NCBI GenBank assembly: GCA_947496705.1
Contig: CANMDW010000010.1
Span: 62,001-126,000, forward strand
Direction: 5' to 3'
DNA from: an uncultured Aquimarina sp.
GTDB taxonomy: Bacteria; Bacteroidota; Bacteroidia; Flavobacteriales; Flavobacteriaceae
DNA length: 64,000 bases
Shown: piece by piece, positions 9,237-17,527 of the stretch
Numbering within the stretch: position 1 is the first letter of the stretch
How the letters are laid out: each line of letters opens with the position of its first letter
Notes under the pieces: model-generated
What the model was told of the DNA's origin: nothing
What the model saw: only the letters and a program-made list of their open reading frames with translations
Databases searched by the model: none
Position numbers and translations under genes: made by a program

Positions 9237-12200
9237 TCATTCAATCAAATTAGGGTTCAGCCATTTCCTGGCGTATGCTAGATCTATATCTTTTCTTTTC
9301 GCAAAATCTTGTACCTGATCTTCTTTTATTTTTCCCAATCCAAAATATCGGGCCTCCGGATTTCCAAAATAATATCCCGATACCGATGCTGCCGGCCACA
9401 TGGCCATACTCTCTGTTAATTCTACGCCTATTCGTTCATTTACCTGAAGCAGTTCCCAAATGGTTATTTTTTCGAGATGATCTGGGCATGCGGGATATCC
9501 CGGTGCCGGACGAATACCTTTATAGACTTCTTTGATGAGTTCTTCATTACTTAATGCTTCATCATTAGCATATCCCCAATCTTCTTTACGCACTTTTTTG
9601 TGTAGATATTCTGCAAAAGCCTCTGCCAGGCGATCTGCCAATGCTTTAATCATAATAGAATTGTAATCGTCGTGATCTGCTTCAAAAGCTTCTGCAAGCT
9701 CTTTGGTTCCGAATCCGGTGGTGACACAAAAACACCCCATATAATCCTGAATTCCACTTTTTTTTGGTGCTACAAAATCAGATAACGCAAAATTGGGTTT
9801 GCCAGCATGTTTTTTGAGCTGTTGTCGAAGTGTTCTGAATGTAAATCTTCCCTCTTCAGAAGACACTTCTATATCATCATCGTTTACGGTATTGGCTTCA
9901 AACAATCCATATATTCCTTTGGCTTTCAACAACTTTTCATCAAACACTTTTTGTAATAATTCCCGGGCGTCTTTGAATAGGGAGGTGGCTTGTTCTCCAA
10001 CTACCTCATCGGTTAAAATATCAGGATACCGGCCGTGTAAATCCCAGGATCTGAAAAAAGGTGACCAATCGATATAGGGTTCTAGTTGTTGCAGATCAAA
10101 ATCTTCGATCACCTGTATCCCTAGTCGATTTGGTGTTACAATTTCAGAAATTGACCAATCAATTGCATATTTGTTCTTTCGGGCTTCTTTAATACTCAGA
10201 TATTCTTTTCGCTTTGTTCTTTTTAAGAAACCTTCTCTGAATTTTTCATAATCTTCTTTTAAATCCCCGACATATTTTTGATTACTTCTTTTATTCAACA
10301 AATCCCCAACAACAGTTACTGCTCTTGATGCGTCATTCACATGTACCACAGCATTTTTGTATTGTGGATCGATCTTCACTGCGGTATGAGCTTTTGATGT
10401 GGTTGCCCCACCAATCAGTAATGGAATATTGAAATTCTTACGTTCCATTTCTTTAGCCAGATATACCATTTCATCTAGTGATGGGGTTATTAAGCCACTC
10501 AATCCAATAACATCTACCTGTTCATCAATTGCAGTTTGTATTATCTTTTCTGGCGGCACCATGACACCAAGGTCAACGATCTCATAATTATTACAACCTA
10601 ATACGACAGATACAATATTCTTACCAATATCATGCACATCTCCTTTTACGGTAGCCATGAGAATACGGCCAGCAGCCCCCCCCGCCCCCAAAGGGGGGGC
10701 TTTCTCGAGTGTTTCAAGGATTTCGTCCAAGACGAAATCGATATTGTTCAATACCTGATCGTTTGTAAAACGAACTACCTGATATCCTTCTTTTTTTAGC
10801 CATTCTGTTCTTTCTTCATCACTTGTTTTATTTTCTGGCAGTTGATGTATTGCTCCATCTACTTCTATAATTAAATTTTCCTTCAAACAAATAAAATCTG
10901 CTATGTAAGAACCTATAATATGTTGCCTTCTAAATTTATATCCATTCAAATTCTTTCCACTTAACGCATTCCAGAGCATCACTTCAGCTTCAGTTGGTTG
11001 ATTACGCATCTTATTAGCATATTCTTTCATCAACCCATATAGCATAGGATCTGCAGTTTTCCAATATTGCTCCCCCTTTGGGGGTTGGGAGGCTTTTTTC
11101 TTTTCCTCTTCAATATAAGGAAGCAAGTGGGCCACAGCTCTTTTCATTACTCTTGCAGATTTAACCACTTGCGGCAAGAACATTTTACCAGAACCAAAAA
11201 GATCTCCTACTACATTCATCCCTGTCATTAAATGACCTTCGATTACCTCGATGGGTTTATCTGCACTTTGCCTTGCTTCTTCTACATCTTCTACAATATA
11301 CTGATCGATTCCTTTTACCAGTGCTCTGGTGATTCTGTTTTGCAACGGTGCTGACCTCCAGGAAAGGTCTACGGTCTTCTCTTTACTCGTTCCTACTACC
11401 GTTTCTGCAAAGTCCAATAAACGTTCTGTAGCATCATCTCTGCGGTCCAGGATGACATCTTCAACATGCTCGAGCAGGTCTTTGGGAATATCATCGTATA
11501 CTTCGAGCATTGCCGGATTTACGATCCCCATATTCATTCCGGCCTGGATTGCATGATATAGAAACACCGAATGCATGGCTTCTCTCACTGTATTATTCCC
11601 TCTAAACGAAAAGGAAACATTACTCACCCCGCCACTTACACTACAATGTGGAAGGTTTTCTCTCACCCATCGTGTTGCTTCTATAAAATCGATCGCATTC
11701 TTACGATGTTCTTCCATTCCTGTAGCAACCGGAAAAATATTAAGATCAAAAATGATATCTTCTGGCGGAAATTTTACTTGATTCACCAGAACATCATAGG
11801 ATCTTTTGGATATCTCTAAACGCCGTTCATAATTATCTGCTTGCCCGACCTCATCAAAAGCCATCACGATTACTGCTGCACCATATCTTTTAATAGCTTT
11901 GGCATGCCTAATAAATTCTGCTTCTCCTTCTTTAAGGCTAATTGAGTTTACAACACATTTTCCTTGCACTACCTGTAATCCAGCTTCGATAATATCCCAT
12001 TTGGAGCTATCGATCATAATAGGTACTCTGGCAATATCGGGTTCGGCCATAATAAGGTTCAGGAACTTAACCATGGCTTCTTTACCATCAATTAGGCCAT
12101 CATCCATATTAATATCGATCACCTGGGCTCCTCCTTCTACCTGATGTCTTGCTATATCTAAAGCTTCATCAAATTTTTCTTCTTTGACCAAACGCAAGAA

Positions 12201-12368
12201 TTTACGTGATCCCGCAACATTGGTACGCTCTCCAACATTGATAAAATTTGTTTCGGCAGAAACGATCATCGGTTCTAAACCAGAGAGCTTTAGGTATTTT
12301 CTAGCCTCCTCTGCACCGAAAGGGGGAACTTCATTCTCTTTATGCACAGTTTTTTCTTTTTTATTCAT
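9237..12368 (-). CDS. metH: Cobalamin-dependent methionine synthase, folate/B12/SAM-reactivation part, with inserted DUF559 domain
   Basis: 1043 residues from MNKKEKTVHKE; an upstream in-frame ATG (12401) is unlikely. Order of domains: pterin-binding domain (NFINVGERTNVAGSRKF, DINMDDGLIDG), B12 cap helices (EGHLMTGMNVVGDLFGSGKMFLPQVVKSARVMK), an extra block (residues about 426-565), the B12 Rossmann domain with cobalt-ligand His in TVKGDVHDIGKN, and the activation domain (RPAPGYPACPDH, ELTESMAMWPAASVSGYY). The homocysteine-binding part is on the separate upstream gene. The extra block is a complete DUF559 nuclease-like domain placed exactly in the linker between cap and Rossmann domains and bounded by GC-rich palindromes. 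All expected MetH motifs on both sides are intact, so the fused protein is probably still a working methyltransferase. Confidence 0.92.
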   Translation of the reverse strand: MNKKEKTVHKENEVPPFGAEEARKYLKLSGLEPMIVSAETNFINVGERTNVAGSRKFLRLVKEEKFDEALDIARHQVEGGAQVIDINMDDGLIDGKEAMVKFLNLIMAEPDIARVPIMIDSSKWDIIEAGLQVVQGKCVVNSISLKEGEAEFIRHAKAIKRYGAAVIVMAFDEVGQADNYERRLEISKRSYDVLVNQVKFPPEDIIFDLNIFPVATGMEEHRKNAIDFIEATRWVRENLPHCSVSGGVSNVSFSFRGNNTVREAMHSVFLYHAIQAGMNMGIVNPAMLEVYDDIPKDLLEHVEDVILDRRDDATERLLDFAETVVGTSKEKTVDLSWRSAPLQNRITRALVKGIDQYIVEDVEEARQSADKPIEVIEGHLMTGMNVVGDLFGSGKMFLPQVVKSARVMKRAVAHLLPYIEEEKKKASQPPKGEQYWKTADPMLYGLMKEYANKMRNQPTEAEVMLWNALSGKNLNGYKFRRQHIIGSYIADFICLKENLIIEVDGAIHQLPENKTSDEERTEWLKKEGYQVVRFTNDQVLNNIDFVLDEILETLEKAPPLGAGGAAGRILMATVKGDVHDIGKNIVSVVLGCNNYEIVDLGVMVPPEKIIQTAIDEQVDVIGLSGLITPSLDEMVYLAKEMERKNFNIPLLIGGATTSKAHTAVKIDPQYKNAVVHVNDASRAVTVVGDLLNKRSNQKYVGDLKEDYEKFREGFLKRTKRKEYLSIKEARKNKYAIDWSISEIVTPNRLGIQVIEDFDLQQLEPYIDWSPFFRSWDLHGRYPDILTDEVVGEQATSLFKDARELLQKVFDEKLLKAKGIYGLFEANTVNDDDIEVSSEEGRFTFRTLRQQLKKHAGKPNFALSDFVAPKKSGIQDYMGCFCVTTGFGTKELAEAFEADHDDYNSIMIKALADRLAEAFAEYLHKKVRKEDWGYANDEALSNEELIKEVYKGIRPAPGYPACPDHLEKITIWELLQVNERIGVELTESMAMWPAASVSGYYFGNPEARYFGLGKIKEDQVQDFAKRKDIDLAYARKWLNPNLIE
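10674..11093 (-). mobile_element. In-frame DUF559 nuclease-domain insertion in metH, bounded by palindromes
   Basis: 420 bp (140 codons) that ordinary MetH proteins lack. Left border (in the coding direction) is the palindrome at 11070-11093 with core CCCCCAAAGGGGG, right border the palindrome at 10674-10700 with core CCCCCCTTTGGGGG. Between them lies a DUF559 domain of the Vsr-like PD-(D/E)xK class: MRNQPTEAEVMLWNAL, GYKFRRQHIIGSYIADF, LIIEVDGAIHQ and YQVVRFTNDQVLNNID. The acidic residues (about D491, E502, D504) are kept. The same palindromes occur as empty pairs at 20529-20643 and 21892-22053. That this is a mobile or formerly mobile element is inference from the borders and the solo copies. 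Confidence 0.75.
12304..12329. repeat. Degenerate palindrome copy inside the metH N-terminus
   Basis: The minus strand reads GTTCCCCCTTTCGGTGCAG and then AGGAGGC, a decayed version of the palindrome ends seen at 22028. It is translated as VPPFGAEEA in the leader of the second MetH protein, just before the conserved YLKLSGLEP. Confidence 0.55.
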
Positions 12369-12401
12369 AATCTGAATTCTCTCTATTTCATTTAGAAACA
12401 A

Positions 12402-13451
12402 CTATAGTCTATCTATCTCGCTTAGAATTTCCCCGTTGGGTCTGCCTGTCTGGCAAACAGAGACCAGGGGGCGCGGTTTATAATTTTTTGCCAACTCGGC
12501 AATAGCTTTTATATGTTCTGGAGTAGTACCACAACACCCTCCAATAATATTTACCAAACTTTTATCCATATATTCTTTAATCTGTTCTGCCATCTGCTCG
12601 GGAGTTTCATCATACTCTCCAAATGCATTGGGTAACCCGGCATTGGGGTGGGCTGATACTCCCGCATCTGCTTTTTGTGCTAAAACCTCTAAATGTGGAG
12701 TCAATTGGCTTGCACCCAAGGCACAATTAAAGCCTACCGATAACATAGGGATATGCGAGACTGATATCAGAAAAGCTTCAGCTGTTTGACCTGATAATGT
12801 TCTACCACTAGCATCAGTGATCGTTCCACTCACCATAATCGGGACTTCGATATTTCTTTCATCTTTTACTTCTTCAATCGCAAAAAGGGCTGCTTTGGCA
12901 TTCAATGTATCAAAAATGGTTTCTACTAATAAAATATCTGCTCCTCCGTCCAATAATGCTTCTACTTGCTGTTTATAGGCTACCCTTAATTCATCAAAAG
13001 AAACTGCCCTATACCCGGGATCATTTACATCGGGAGACATACTTGCAGTTCTATTTGTCGGACCAATAGATCCTGCTACAAACCGAGGTTTATGAGGTTC
13101 TTTTGCTGTAAATTCATTTGCTACTTCTTTGGCTATTTTTGCAGACTGATAATTTAGTTCATACACCAATTCTTCCATCTCATAATCTGCCATGGCTATC
13201 GTAGTGCCCGAGAATGTATTGGTCTCTACAATATCTGCACCTGCTTCAAAATATAGCCGATGTACTTCTTTGATCGCTTCTGGCTGCGTGATACTCAACA
13301 AATCGTTATTACCCTGCACAGGAACCGGCCAATCCTTGAATTGCTCTCCTCTAAAGTCTTCTTCAGTAAACTTATGACGTTGCAGCATGGTTCCCATCGC
13401 TCCGTCCAGCAAGAGAATTCTTTCTTCCAATATTTTTTGTATGTCTTTCAT
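12402..13451 (-). CDS. metH: Methionine synthase homocysteine-binding part (homocysteine S-methyltransferase domain)
   Basis: 349 residues from MKDIQKILEERILLLDGAMGTM; the longer reading from 13493 starts with unlikely residues. It contains the barrel motifs DGAMGTMLQ, ADIVETNTFSGT, VGFNCALGA and the zinc-binding GGCCGTTPEHI with its two Cys, plus the third Cys in FNCALG. It supplies the homocysteine-activating module missing from the next gene; MetH split at this point is usual in Flavobacteriia. The last roughly 18 residues (PLVSVCQTGRPNGE) are encoded by a palindromic repeat. It is the first gene after the SAM riboswitch at 13729-13850. Confidence 0.92.
   Translation of the reverse strand: MKDIQKILEERILLLDGAMGTMLQRHKFTEEDFRGEQFKDWPVPVQGNNDLLSITQPEAIKEVHRLYFEAGADIVETNTFSGTTIAMADYEMEELVYELNYQSAKIAKEVANEFTAKEPHKPRFVAGSIGPTNRTASMSPDVNDPGYRAVSFDELRVAYKQQVEALLDGGADILLVETIFDTLNAKAALFAIEEVKDERNIEVPIMVSGTITDASGRTLSGQTAEAFLISVSHIPMLSVGFNCALGASQLTPHLEVLAQKADAGVSAHPNAGLPNAFGEYDETPEQMAEQIKEYMDKSLVNIIGGCCGTTPEHIKAIAELAKNYKPRPLVSVCQTGRPNGEILSEIDRL
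12425..12474. repeat. CTGTCTGGCAGACAG-type palindrome translated at the MetH1 C-terminus
   Basis: tctgcctgtctggcaaacag at 12441-12460 is an imperfect inverted repeat related to the copies at 18288-18304 and 26654-26675. It is in frame and codes for VCQTGRP near the stop codon. Confidence 0.6.
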
Positions 13452-13499
13452 CTGTTTATATTTTTTGTTTTTTATCGGAACGCCAACAATCATTTCGAG

Positions 13500-13533
13500 C
13501 TGTCTACCGTGAGCCTGCCTGGCGGTTAGACAG
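13500..13533. repeat. Inverted repeat CTGTCTA / TAGACAG
   Basis: 7-bp arms enclose gtgagcctgcctggcgg in the leader of the metH transcript. It is of the CTGCCTG palindrome type. Confidence 0.5.
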
Positions 13534-13728
13534 GGTAGGTTTGCATCGACTTAATTGTTATGGCTTATTTCACATAAAAGTTATTCACCTTAATCCTCTC
13601 TCCAAAAGGAAAAGGGAACTAAAATGAGATGATTTCAATTTAGATTTCTTCTTTAAATTTTTAGAGAAGAAATATTATTAAATATGTGTCAAGAAAAGAA
13701 ATGGAAATAGCTTAAGCTATGAATCATT

Positions 13729-13850
13729 GTTATCTATTTCGCCTTAACGAATAGAATGTAGCACCTTCTTTAAAATCCCGATAGTCATCGGGACACGTAA
13801 AGGGTTGCTAAGGTTTCACAGGGTCTATTCCCTCCACCTTTCTTGATAAC
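13729..13850 (-). promoter_or_regulatory. SAM-I (S-box) riboswitch upstream of metH
   Basis: Read on the minus strand from 13850, the RNA begins GTTATCAAGAAAGG and continues TGGAGGGAATAGACCC, TGTGAAACC, TTAGCAACCC, then a hairpin with CCCGAT/ATCGGG arms, then AAGAAGGTGCTA and closes with GATAAC. This is the S-box order: P1, kink-turn P2, P3, joining region GGTGC, P4 (CTATTCG/CGAAATAG), P1'. P1 pairs GTTATC with GATAAC. It lies about 280 bases before the MetH1 start. No clean terminator with a T run follows, though ATAGCTTAAGCTAT and ATTTCTTC/GAAGAAAT hairpins are present. It should switch off methionine synthesis at high S-adenosylmethionine. Confidence 0.92.
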
Positions 13851-13919
13851 GTTTCAATATAAATATGAACTGTATTTTGCAATACGCGGTACAAAGAAAA
13901 GCCATAGCCTTTTGTTATG

Positions 13920-13927
13920 CAAATTTA
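13920..13927 (-). promoter_or_regulatory. Putative -10 box (TAAATTTG) for the metH riboswitch transcript
   Basis: An exact TAnnTTTG match on the minus strand, 70 bases before the first base of the riboswitch P1. There is no clear -33 TTG. Confidence 0.4.
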
Positions 13928-14057
13928 TTACACTTTTTTAAGCCTCTAAAGCTAATTCATTTTCCGGAAACCGGAATGGTTTGCAACAAATAGAGATTAC
14001 TCAAGTTTTTTATACTAAAGGTACCTACACTATTGAATAGTATACACATTATATTTT

Positions 14058-14485
14058 ATGAGCGAGATTATTCACAAAAAAAGCTGGTGGATTCGAAATT
14101 GGAAATGGTTAGTCCCCATTTCATTTTTAATGATTTGTACTGCTTTTTTCTTTTCAATGACCAGAAATCTACATTTCGCTACAGATCGATGTATTTACAA
14201 CCTGAATTAGTAAATGAAGCCTATGATATGGCTAGCAAAAATGAAACGGTTACTCAAAAATTAGGCGATTTATCACCATATAATTTTTTGCGATTGATCG
14301 AAGGAGATGTTATATATAGTAACAATGACAATACTGTAGAAGTCACTGTAAATCTCTTAGGTACTAAAAAGAAAGGTAAACTAGATATTATTGCCCATAG
14401 AAATGGTGAAAACTGGAAATATCAAAAGATTACTGTAAGAATTAAAAAGCCTAAAAAAGAAGCAATTATAATTCTGAAGAAATGA
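14058..14485 (+). pseudogene. Small membrane protein (Coa1/DUF1783-like), apparently frameshifted
   Basis: From the ATG at 14058 the sequence reads MSEIIHKKSWWIRNWKWLVP followed by a membrane segment (ISFLMICTAFFFSM), typical of the short anchored Coa1-like proteins, but this frame stops about 50 codons in. The expected continuation (YLQPELVNEAYDMASKNETVTQKLGDLSP and NNDNTVEVTVNLLGTKKKGKLDIIAHR) is in another frame reaching 14485. The switch must lie between about 14140 and 14210, where T runs such as cttttttcttttc occur. So this is either a pseudogene, a sequencing error or, less likely, a programmed shift. An intact reading from 14033 is open but begins with residues unlike the family. Confidence 0.55.
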
Positions 14486-14495
14486 GTTAAGTTAT

Positions 14496-14915
14496 TTAAT
14501 CTGAATATTTTTTTATAAGCTCTAGTGCTTCAAGACACATTTTAACTCTTTGTTTTCCAACTCGATAATTAATATATCTTGCTTTAAAACATGCATCTTT
14601 TAAATCTTTATACGAATTATAAACATTAGCATCCTCTTCAATATAAGTAGAAATCAAATTCTCTAAAATCCTATGAGGGTTAGCTTTATTTAGTTTTCTA
14701 TTCGCATTAATATATTGAGGAAAAGTATCAAACTCTTTAATTCTATTTTCATATGGACATATAAATTCCCCTGGAAACAAGCTATGCTCAATAAACTTAA
14801 TACTAGAATAAAATGCAGTAGTTACTACCCAATCATCGTATTCCTTTAAATTTTGTAATTCTGCACAAGCATCATAATTATGTTCTGCATGTGTTTTACT
14901 AACTTTATTTGTCAT
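14496..14915 (-). CDS. HEPN-like small alpha-helical protein
   Basis: 139 residues from MTNKVSKTHAEHNYDACAE; a start four codons earlier is possible. YDDWVVTTAFYSSIKFIEHSLFP followed by an Asn/Arg-rich stretch, and KDACFKARYINYRVGKQ near the end, resemble the HEPN-type helical bundle proteins with the pattern W..T..FY.A.h. Such proteins occur in toxin-antitoxin and defence loci, often with a partner. Here the partner would be the overlapping upstream gene (14905-15354). No RX4-6H catalytic motif is clear, so activity is uncertain. Confidence 0.5.
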   Translation of the reverse strand: MTNKVSKTHAEHNYDACAELQNLKEYDDWVVTTAFYSSIKFIEHSLFPGEFICPYENRIKEFDTFPQYINANRKLNKANPHRILENLISTYIEEDANVYNSYKDLKDACFKARYINYRVGKQRVKMCLEALELIKKYSD

Positions 14916-15354
14916 ACTCAAAAACAAAACCTTCAGAAGAAATTAATTCATCGTCAATTTGATCTGATTCTGGCATGAAAGAAAAATTCAAATCAATTGA
15001 ATCTATCCCAGAATTTATTTCCTTAGCTATTGCATAAATATCCCATCTTTTAGTCTTATCATAATAATCAGGATCTTTAACAACAACTAAAGAATCAAAC
15101 TCGTTGAAATTTAAAATTCTCAAATACATACTTACAATCTCCACTCCTTTATTTTTCAGTTTTTCAAACAAATAATTTGAAGACATAGAACTTATTTGCA
15201 AACCATTATTTAAACTATCTTTAATTTGATTTTTCAAAGCGTCTTTCCCATCTGAATAAGCATTTAAAACATCATCAGCAGTGAATTTTTTATTAACTGT
15301 TTTGAAGTTCAAAGGGAGCTTTGATTCTTTAGTATTGGTTTCTGACAAAGTCAT
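14905..15354 (-). CDS. Hypothetical protein paired with the HEPN-like gene
   Basis: 149 residues, not recognised. There is no signal peptide or membrane segment. The central part EIVSMYLRILNFNEFDSLVVVKDPDYYDKT looks like an alpha/beta fold and the C-terminus is acidic. Its 3' end overlaps the start of the HEPN-like gene by about 11 bases, so the two are translationally coupled. By position it could be the neutralising or nucleotidyl-transfer partner of a toxin pair, but the MNT motif GSxxxG...SDxD is absent. Confidence 0.5.
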   Translation of the reverse strand: MTLSETNTKESKLPLNFKTVNKKFTADDVLNAYSDGKDALKNQIKDSLNNGLQISSMSSNYLFEKLKNKGVEIVSMYLRILNFNEFDSLVVVKDPDYYDKTKRWDIYAIAKEINSGIDSIDLNFSFMPESDQIDDELISSEGFVFEYDK

Positions 15355-15452
15355 TGATAGAAGTTTAGATTTGTAAATATATCAAAATATACATATAAAA
15401 ATTCTAATTTTATGTTTAAGCTAAGAAAATAAAATCATTTTTAAGTAAAATT

Positions 15453-15773
15453 TCAGGATTCCGGAGCCAATTCAACCTCTAATCCATCTAATTCTGGAAT
15501 AATTGGGATCTGGCATCCTAATCTACTATTATCTTCTACATAAAAAGCTTCTGCCAGCATCAAATCTTCATCCTGACTCATTTCTGGTAATTCATGATCT
15601 GATAAAACATAACATTGACATGATGCACACATCGCCATACCTCCACAAGTACCTTCAACGGGTAATTCGTAAGCTTTACAAACTTCCATAAGGTTCATAG
15701 CCATATCTGTGGGTGCTTGCACTTCGTGCACGACACCTTCTCTGTCTTTTATCTTTACGGTAATATCTGACAT
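15453..15773 (-). CDS. 2Fe-2S ferredoxin (adrenodoxin type)
   Basis: 106 residues. Cluster ligands are GTCGGMAMCASC (C-x5-C-x2-C) and the distant Cys in SRLGCQI. MSQDEDLML is typical of the adrenodoxin-like class. It closes the sulfite-reduction operon and follows the flavin reductase gene, so it most likely carries electrons from that reductase to the siroheme sulfite reductase encoded upstream. Other acceptors are possible. Confidence 0.92.
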   Translation of the reverse strand: MSDITVKIKDREGVVHEVQAPTDMAMNLMEVCKAYELPVEGTCGGMAMCASCQCYVLSDHELPEMSQDEDLMLAEAFYVEDNSRLGCQIPIIPELDGLEVELAPES

Positions 15774-15805
15774 ATCTCTATATTTCTGTATACAAATATA
15801 ATTAA

Positions 15806-15841
15806 AGACCTCACAATTTGCTATCGCAAATTGTGAGGTCT
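15806..15841. repeat. AGACCTCACA palindromic repeat, second copy
   Basis: AGACCTCACAATTTG and its exact inverse CAAATTGTGAGGTCT surround CTATCG. It lies between the reductase and ferredoxin genes in an operon. Arms match those at 9197-9229. Confidence 0.8.
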
Positions 15842-15860
15842 AAAATAAAAATCTAACTTC

Positions 15861-16922
15861 TTAAATTATGGCTTTTACCACTTCTTTTTTGGCTTCTTTT
15901 TTAGTGCCATCAAATCCTTCTACACCTCCAACTGTAGTATATTTCATCACATATTTCTTGTCAGGATGAATTCTTTGATATGCACTCTGGCACATAACTG
16001 CTGCTTCATGAAAACCAGAAAGAATCAATTTTAGTTTCCCTTTATAGGTATTTACATCTCCAATAGCATAAATACCCGGTATATTGGTCTGATAATCGTA
16101 TGAATTATCTACTTTAATTGCATTCTTTTCGATTTCTAATCCCCAGCCTCCTATCGGGCCTAATTTTGGCGACAAACCGAATAACGGAATGAAGTAATCG
16201 GTTTCGAAGTGAATATCTCCTTTGGTCTTATGTTTAATTCCTACCGCAGTTAGGTGATCATCTCCTTTTAATTCTTTTACTTCTGCTTCAGTAATCAGGT
16301 TTATTTTTCCTAGTTTAGAAAGCTCTGCTACTCGTTCTACAGAATCTAAAGCTCCACGGAATTCATTACGTCTATGCACCAAAGTTACTTCGCTTGCCAC
16401 ATCTGCCAGAAATATTGACCAGTCTAAAGCTGAATCTCCTCCTCCGGCAATCACAACACGTTTATCCCTATACACTTCCGGATCTCGGATAATATAGGCT
16501 ACTCCTTTGTCTTCGAAATCTTCGATGTTAGGAATTGGAGGTTTACGTGGTTCAAAAGAACCTAGTCCTCCTGCAATAGCTACTACGGGTGCATTATGCT
16601 GTGTTCCTTTATTGGTAGTTACCAAAAACGTATCGTCTTCTAATTTCTCGATCGTTTCTGCTCTTTCTCCTAAAGTAAATCCCGGTTTAAACGGTTTAAT
16701 CTGTTCCATAAGGTTATCTACCAATTCTCCTGCAAGAATCTCCGGAAAACCAGGAATATCATATATTGGTTTTTTTGGATATATCTCTGAACACTGCCCT
16801 CCCGGTTGCGGTAAGGCATCAATAAGATGTGTTTTTAGTTTTAGTAATCCTGCTTCAAAAACAGTAAATAAACCTGTTGGTCCTGCTCCGATAATTAAAA
16901 TATCAGTCTTTATCATGTTCAA
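15861..16922 (-). CDS. Ferredoxin-NADP+ reductase, thioredoxin-reductase type
   Basis: 353 residues. FAD-binding ILIIGAGPTGLF, PGGQC without the CxxC redox pair of thioredoxin reductases, an NAD(P)-binding motif VVIAGGGDSALDW and the second FAD motif IPGIYAIGDVNTYKGKLKLI mark the TrxR-like ferredoxin-NADP reductase family. The missing dithiol argues against a thioredoxin reductase. It sits between the siroheme and ferredoxin genes and its start overlaps the siroheme synthase gene by 20 bases, so it is well placed to drive sulfite reduction from NADPH through the ferredoxin at 15453. Confidence 0.88.
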   Translation of the reverse strand: MNMIKTDILIIGAGPTGLFTVFEAGLLKLKTHLIDALPQPGGQCSEIYPKKPIYDIPGFPEILAGELVDNLMEQIKPFKPGFTLGERAETIEKLEDDTFLVTTNKGTQHNAPVVAIAGGLGSFEPRKPPIPNIEDFEDKGVAYIIRDPEVYRDKRVVIAGGGDSALDWSIFLADVASEVTLVHRRNEFRGALDSVERVAELSKLGKINLITEAEVKELKGDDHLTAVGIKHKTKGDIHFETDYFIPLFGLSPKLGPIGGWGLEIEKNAIKVDNSYDYQTNIPGIYAIGDVNTYKGKLKLILSGFHEAAVMCQSAYQRIHPDKKYVMKYTTVGGVEGFDGTKKEAKKEVVKAII

Positions 16923-17505
16923 CTTCTTTTTTTCCTATTAATCCTTTGGTAAATTCATTGAGTGTTTCCACTTTTTCTTCGAAATCACCTTTTATTGTTT
17001 TTCTATACTCGTTTAAATTTTTGACTAAATCATCAATATTTTCCGGAATCACTTCTTCAAAAAACTGACGCAGTCGTTTGGCTGTTGTGGGAGACTTTCC
17101 GTTGGTAGAAATAGCCACTTTCACATTACCCTTGGTTACAATCCCACCCATATAAAAATCACAATATGGCGGGTTGTCTGCTACATTAACCAGTTTACTT
17201 CTTTTCCTGCAATCTTTATACACTTGTATATTGACTTTGGGAACATCTGTGGTAGCGATCACCATATGTTTTCCTTTGAGAAAACGTTTGTGATATTTTT
17301 TTGTAATCATTTCTACCCCAAATTGCTGTGCTAACATTACCGTATTTTCCCGATACATCGGTGATACCATCGTTACTTTAGCATCCGGACTCGATTTTAA
17401 TAAGAACGTTAATTTTTCTTCGGCTACATTTCCTCCTCCTACAATCAGGATTTCAAGGTTTTTAACCTTCAAAAAAACCGGATATAAATTATTTCTTTCT
17501 TCCAT
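16903..17505 (-). CDS. Siroheme synthase N-terminal-type: precorrin-2 dehydrogenase / ferrochelatase
   Basis: 200 residues. The NAD-binding IEILIVGGGNVAEEKL-type motif (ILIVGGGNVAEEK), then VNVADNPPYCDFYMGG, GNVKVAISTNGKSP and AKRLRQFFEEVIP, are hallmarks of the CysG-N/Met8 family. It oxidises precorrin-2 and inserts iron to give siroheme, the prosthetic group of the sulfite reductase two genes upstream. It is shorter than fused CysG because the methyltransferase is a separate gene (17528). Confidence 0.9.
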   Translation of the reverse strand: MEERNNLYPVFLKVKNLEILIVGGGNVAEEKLTFLLKSSPDAKVTMVSPMYRENTVMLAQQFGVEMITKKYHKRFLKGKHMVIATTDVPKVNIQVYKDCRKRSKLVNVADNPPYCDFYMGGIVTKGNVKVAISTNGKSPTTAKRLRQFFEEVIPENIDDLVKNLNEYRKTIKGDFEEKVETLNEFTKGLIGKKEVEHDKD

Positions 17506-17527
17506 CCTTTATAACTATCCCGAATTA

